Part shown: piece after piece, positions 61,897 through 64,000 of the stretch
Numbering within the stretch: position 1 is the first letter of the stretch
Layout of the letters: each line of letters starts with the position of its first letter
Origin: Glandiceps talaboti
Lineage: Eukaryota > Hemichordata > Enteropneusta > Spengelidae
Assembly: GCF_964340395.1 (NCBI RefSeq)
Contig: NC_135571.1
Coordinates: forward strand, 10,651,440 to 10,715,439
Length of the DNA: 64,000 nucleotides
Direction of reading: 5' to 3'
Made by a program: the position numbers and the translations under genes
The notes under the pieces: generated by a model
What the model was told of the DNA's origin: nothing
Databases searched by the model: none
The model's input: only the letters and a program-made list of their open reading frames with translations

Positions 61897-62526
61897 GACT
61901 TTTTAACCCTAATACAAAAACCTTCCTTACTGAAGGTAAAAATGATGCGACAATGCACGATTTTTTTTTTTAAATCTCAACAAACCTGTCACTCAGTCTA
62001 CTATTTATGGCAGTTACTGTTTTTTTTAAAAAGTACTTTAGAGCAAGTGTGTATGTGGGGCAGATATCATTTGCTTGTTCATGATTGGCTCAGCAGTTGT
62101 CTTCACTGAAGTAGGGAGGGTTTTTATGTTTCCCCACGGATCTATATCTGCAGACTGCATGGGCTGGACAAACACACACTGATAAAAAAACATCGCAAAT
62201 AAATAATTACATCAGAATGAAGACTGTGCCTGTCTACTGTAACTGTGATTTAGTGTACCTTTGTCCAATAGACCTTTCCTGGGTTTCAAAATCCGGAAAT
62301 ACTCTATTGTATTATTGCTGTACAAATGGGAAATAAAATATACATTCTCCACAAATCATACACGTCATGTGGTATCTCAGACAATGATAGATTTGTTGTA
62401 GTAGTCTGAAGTTATACATATATAAACCTTGTAATGGAATAAATGTAATTCCTACCTCGACAGTACCGGTTACTGCTATAACAGTATCCGTAACAAGTAT
62501 AGGGACTATATGTACAGCGATTAGGC
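43606..62526 (-). CDS. Receptor tyrosine-kinase-like protein with a degenerate kinase domain (receptor pseudokinase), 5' end missing
   Basis: Twenty-two coding exons, right to left: 62526-62456, 60294-60148, 58703-58593, 58268-58026, 57659-57521, 56629-56407, 55880-55682, 55182-55007, 54295-54050, 53565-53363, 53139-53019, 52612-52421, 52018-51866, 51524-51465, 50240-49949, 48966-48850, 48164-47950, 47078-46959, 46746-46635, 45874-45778, 44871-44772, 43662-43606. They give 1130 aa in one frame. Residues 1-110 are cysteine-rich and EGF-like ([13 protein letters not shown]); about 111-690 look like beta-sandwich modules with fibronectin-like [11 protein letters not shown] and [15 protein letters not shown] marks. 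TM at about 708-734. Kinase at about 820-1110 with an acidic insert. The beta-3 Lys (855) and helix-C Glu (872) are kept, but HRD is HRK (K974), DFG is SFS (992-994), the glycine loop is LKTGINK and no Tyr lies between SFS and APE. The C-lobe ([31 protein letters not shown]) is typical of the RET/FGFR/Tie side of the family. The first exon with the signal peptide is not in the window or was not recognisable. Confidence 0.9.
43719..43799 (-). CDS. Receptor terminal exon, form a (26-residue tail)
   Basis: Preceded by TTGTGTGTTGCAG, almost the same acceptor as form b. It encodes [20 protein letters not shown] and six more residues before a stop. The shared pattern V-x-D-L-x-x-Y-D-x-x-L-Y-x-D shows that the two exons are tandem duplicates. 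Which one is used, or whether both are, needs transcripts. Confidence 0.65.
   Translation of the reverse strand, partial: VLDLNLYDYKLYVDSTQSATILVSDE
44215..44692. repeat. (TTATA)n/(TTACA)n pentanucleotide array
   Basis: About 480 bases of ATTAT, ATTAC and ATGTT units with an internal duplication of about 130 bases (the ATTATACATTGTATTATATT block occurs twice). It lies in the intron before the terminal exons. Confidence 0.96.
44960..45128. repeat. 34-bp minisatellite, 5 copies
   Basis: Unit: AAAGTCAAACCCAATCTCAA followed by ATAATATCTTAAG. Located in the intron between exons 20 and 21 of the receptor gene. Confidence 0.92.
46139..46162. repeat. Short (CA)n microsatellite
   Basis: Eleven or twelve CA units in an intron of the receptor gene. 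Confidence 0.9.
46306..46462. repeat. MITE family B copy in a receptor intron
   Basis: TTCCCCAATATCTATCTTCG at the left and GAAGATAAGTATTGGGGAAT at the right are inverted. An internal stem (GGACCTAAGGGGCC, CCCTTAGGTCAC) is also visible. Confidence 0.85.
46959..47078 (-). other. Exon carrying the altered HRD and DFG motifs
   Basis: In this receptor exon, codon AAA at 47064-47066 puts Lys where the catalytic Asp of HRD belongs, giving HRKLGVRN. Codons at 47004-47012 read TCG TTT TCA, giving SFS for DFG. The Arg and Asn of the catalytic loop (R978, N979) are kept. Confidence 0.9.
48560..48704. repeat. MITE family B copy in a receptor intron
   Basis: TCCAATATTTTTCTTCATTC at the left and GAATGACAAAAAATATTGGG at the right are inverted, and the internal CACTA...TAGTG stem matches other copies. 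Confidence 0.8.
49051..49407. mobile_element. Hairpin MITE family A, intact copy (357 bp)
   Basis: An almost complete palindrome. It starts TTAAAGTGGCCATATGGATG and ends CATCCATATGGCCACTTTAA, with the centre TTGTTATTGTACTTACAATAACAA. There is no internal frame. The TTAA at both ends fits a piggyBac-like TTAA target site, but the palindrome makes target duplication hard to prove. It lies in the intron between receptor exons 15 and 16. Confidence 0.88.
50515..50764. repeat. Dispersed repeat, copy 2 (first copy 40826-41062)
   Basis: Contains AAACTGAGCATGCTCAGATG and AAAGGACTATGGGATTATCT and ends ATGGCGGGTTTGCAAGTTCC. Confidence 0.85.
50765..51060. repeat. Inverted repeat with about 100-bp arms
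   Basis: GGGTATCTTTGCTGTGGGAC and TTGCATCATGGGAGTCAGCA at 50815-50855 are answered by TGCTGACTCCCATGATGCAA and AACAGCAAAGATACCCTTTA at 50967-51017. It follows directly on the dispersed repeat and is probably part of one foldback element. Confidence 0.75.
51206..51402. repeat. 25-bp minisatellite, about 8 copies
   Basis: Unit: TGCATGCAGGCCTGAATTTC followed by AGATG. Located in the intron between receptor exons 14 and 15. Confidence 0.95.
51600..51800. repeat. GGT/GAT-rich degenerate trinucleotide stretch
   Basis: Imperfect GGT, GAT and GTG triplets between receptor exons 13 and 14; not coding. Confidence 0.7.
53383..53394 (-). other. Possible furin cleavage site in the receptor ectodomain
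   Basis: Codons CGA ACG AAA AGA encode R-T-K-R (residues 576-579 of the visible protein) followed by Ala-Ala. This fits the R-x-K/R-R proprotein-convertase pattern and lies in a linker between two beta-sandwich modules, about 130 residues before the membrane. Confidence 0.5.
53595..53687. repeat. (GT)n/(TATG)n microsatellite
   Basis: Two GT blocks separated by TATG units, directly adjoining a copy of MITE family A. Confidence 0.93.
53688..53951. mobile_element. Hairpin MITE family A, shortened copy
   Basis: GGCCATATTGATGAGGATTG at the left and TCCTCATCAATATGGCC at the right are inverted. The internal blocks (ATGCCAAGTCCTTGTTT, ATTGTTGTTCACGTTGATTT) match the intact copy. It lies in the intron between receptor exons 9 and 10. 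Confidence 0.8.
54480..54830 (+). mobile_element. tRNA-derived SINE
   Basis: GGTGAATGGTAAGAGTGGCT resembles a tRNA A box and ATGTTCGAGCTCC a B box, at about tRNA spacing. A unique tail follows, ending near AATAAAGGGCCG. The head is partly duplicated: another A-box-like block (GGGCAAATGGTTAGAGTAGC) lies 57 bases upstream. Located in the intron between receptor exons 8 and 9. Confidence 0.65.
55500..55560. repeat. A-rich/(AAT)n tract
   Basis: Poly-A interrupted by T, followed by about nine AAT units, in a receptor intron. Confidence 0.9.
55950..56150. repeat. (GACT)n and (TATG)n compound microsatellite
   Basis: Imperfect ACTG units with an internal repeat of about 38 bases (ACAGAATGGCAGACTGACTG), ending in ten TATG units. 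Confidence 0.92.
57131..57478. mobile_element. Hairpin MITE family A copy (348 bp)
   Basis: Begins TTAAACTGGCTGAGGATTGT, centre TTGTTATTGTACGTACAATAAC, ends CATCCATATGGCCATTTTAA. Located in the intron between receptor exons 5 and 6. Confidence 0.85.
59598..59827. mobile_element. Hairpin MITE family A copy, internally deleted (230 bp)
   Basis: Begins TTAAAGTGGCCATATGGATG, centre TTGTTATTGTACATACAATAAC, ends CCCATATAGCCACTTTAA. Most of the left arm is deleted. Located in the intron between receptor exons 2 and 3. Confidence 0.85.
61100..61135. repeat. Short GGTTCGA(G/T) repeat
   Basis: Three GGTTCGA copies in a row. They resemble a tRNA B box but no tRNA fold or A box is present around them. 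Confidence 0.6.
61853..61891. repeat. (CA)n microsatellite
   Basis: About 19 CA units in the first visible intron of the receptor gene. Confidence 0.97.
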
Positions 62527-64000
62527 CTACAAAAGAAAACAACAAAAATATGACTTGAAGACTTTCAAAACCCAATAACGTGACAATAATTAGAATAGCA
62601 TTTGATCACACTACATGCACCGACGAGTGTATTTCAGAAAATATAACCCACAGTTAATTTATAAACCGCCATCTGTTTAGTATTTTGATCTTAATGATTT
62701 GTCAATCATTTTGAGTGTTCCAACAATTAAAGTATCACATCCCAAAGGTTCGAAATTGACTATGGAAAATAAAACCATTCATTTGCATACTTGAGTAGCT
62801 TACTGGTGGTGTTTTTTTTAATTGTTTTTTTTTGGTGTTTTTTTTTTTTTACATTTCTAGTAATTACCTAATTACCAGGAATAATAGAATATGCTTAGGA
62901 GTCCATGAGATTAGAAAGTACATCATCAAAAGATACTGAACATGTGTGCTTTGTTATCATCAATGTATGTACTAATTTATCATTTAAAGATAACACTCTT
63001 ACGATATTGCTTAACTGCCAAAAATAATTAATTATGCAAATTTGTCATTGAAATAAAGGTTATATCAAAAACTTTTATAGTACCTGCACACTTTATTATT
63101 ATTGCCGCTTGTACCACATAATATGAAATTTGAAGATTGTATTCTTAACATGACATTCACAAGCCATTAACGGTCCAAGTGCAACAAACCCGCGGGCTTG
63201 CCTGACGAAAACGGGTGTCATAAAAGTTGTTTGCATCTCTAAAGCTGTTTGTAGTGTTACTTATAATAGCCTAATAAATTGATAACAACTGATATAAGAC
63301 GGAGATAAGGTTTGCCTCAATTGACCCACTCCTTAGAAATGATCTTACGCTGTGAACTACACTGTTTACTTGTGTTATGTAAGAGCCCATCATCACATGT
63401 GTAAATATTGGTACTCTTTGATAACAAGTGGACTTGCTTCTTTAATGGCTTGTCCCAGTAATGAGATACTGCATAATTACCAAAAGTAATTAATTATTCA
63501 AATTACTCATTAAAATCTAAAGCTATATCAACGAGCTTTGAAATGCACATGTGCTTTGTTGTTGTTTATGTATGTACTAAATTATGAAATTAGCAGATTC
63601 CCTAATGACCAACATTTCAAATTATGCAAATTACTCATTAAAATTAATATCTAATCTAAAACAAGCTTTGTTGTGTACAAAAACTGTGTTGTTACCAATG
63701 TATATGTCAAATTACATGTAAATAGAAGCTTGCATTCTTAAGATATAGCCTAATTACTGGAAATCATTAATTATGCAAATTATTCATTACAATTGAAAGC
63801 TACATCAACAAGCTTTTCAGAACACATGGGCTTTGGTATCATAAATGTATGTACAAAATTATATAGAAATTGAAGCTTGCATCCTTTAGATGTACATTAA
63901 GTACATGTACCGTAAACACTTAATTATACGTAAATGACTCATTAATAAACATAGGTAGTTTACCAAACCCTCATCATTTCTTGTCAAAGAAAATATGTAG
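62527..64000. other. Upstream flank or intron of the receptor gene, with degenerate repeats
   Basis: The first visible receptor exon starts here in phase 2, so at least one upstream exon is needed; I could not find a signal-peptide exon in this stretch. From about 63000 to the end, and again near 61700, an AT-rich module recurs: AATTATGCAAATTACTCATT followed at a distance by AAAGCTATATCAACAAGCTT and a GGGCTTTGGTATCATAAATG block. The spacing is irregular, about 150-270 bases. Confidence 0.6.

Noticed and set aside
62527-62575. Signal peptide (VIFLLFSFV) directly before the first visible receptor exon
   Set aside because: The hydrophobic codons are the polypyrimidine tract of the acceptor, no ATG begins the frame, and reading through gives a different frame from the cysteine-rich sequence that joins in phase to the next exon.

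Overview
This is a 64 kb window of an animal nuclear genome. The genes are split by GT-AG introns, mostly a few hundred bases to about 2 kb long. The DNA is AT-rich and crowded with microsatellites, minisatellites and short palindromic (MITE-like) elements. The gene families (SLC28 nucleoside transporter, TRIM-NHL, receptor tyrosine kinase with a non-immunoglobulin ectodomain) and the repeat load suggest a marine invertebrate, either a lophotrochozoan or an invertebrate deuterostome. I cannot name the species from sequence alone.

Layout. (1) 4075-17098, minus: an 11-exon SLC28-type concentrative nucleoside transporter, complete at 634 aa. (2) 22646-30388, plus: a divergently oriented paralogue, also 11 exons and complete at 639 aa. 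All eight core exons (3 to 10) have exactly the same length and phase in both genes, so this is a head-to-head duplicate pair separated by 5.5 kb of repeats. (3) 35812-38271, plus: an uninterrupted 819-aa coding exon with RING, two B-boxes, coiled coil, a predicted transmembrane segment, a filamin-like Ig domain and NHL repeats. It lies just downstream of about 0.5 kb of (TTGGG)n. (4) 43606-62526, minus: at least 22 coding exons of a receptor tyrosine-kinase-like protein, 1130 aa in the window with the 5' end (signal peptide) missing. The catalytic Asp of HRD and the DFG motif are both replaced, so it reads as a receptor pseudokinase. It has two alternative C-terminal exons. (5) A fragment of a YqaJ-type nuclease near 39.6 kb is the only mobile-element protein remnant I recognise.

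The genes do not form an obvious pathway. The two transporters would move nucleosides with sodium across the plasma membrane. The TRIM protein and the pseudokinase receptor both look like membrane-spanning signalling proteins with unusual architecture, and they are the most interesting objects here. Exon models were built by hand from splice consensus and frame continuity. All three multi-exon or single-exon models sum to an exact multiple of three, and the two transporter genes validate each other. Everything outside these genes is repeats or sequence in which I see nothing.
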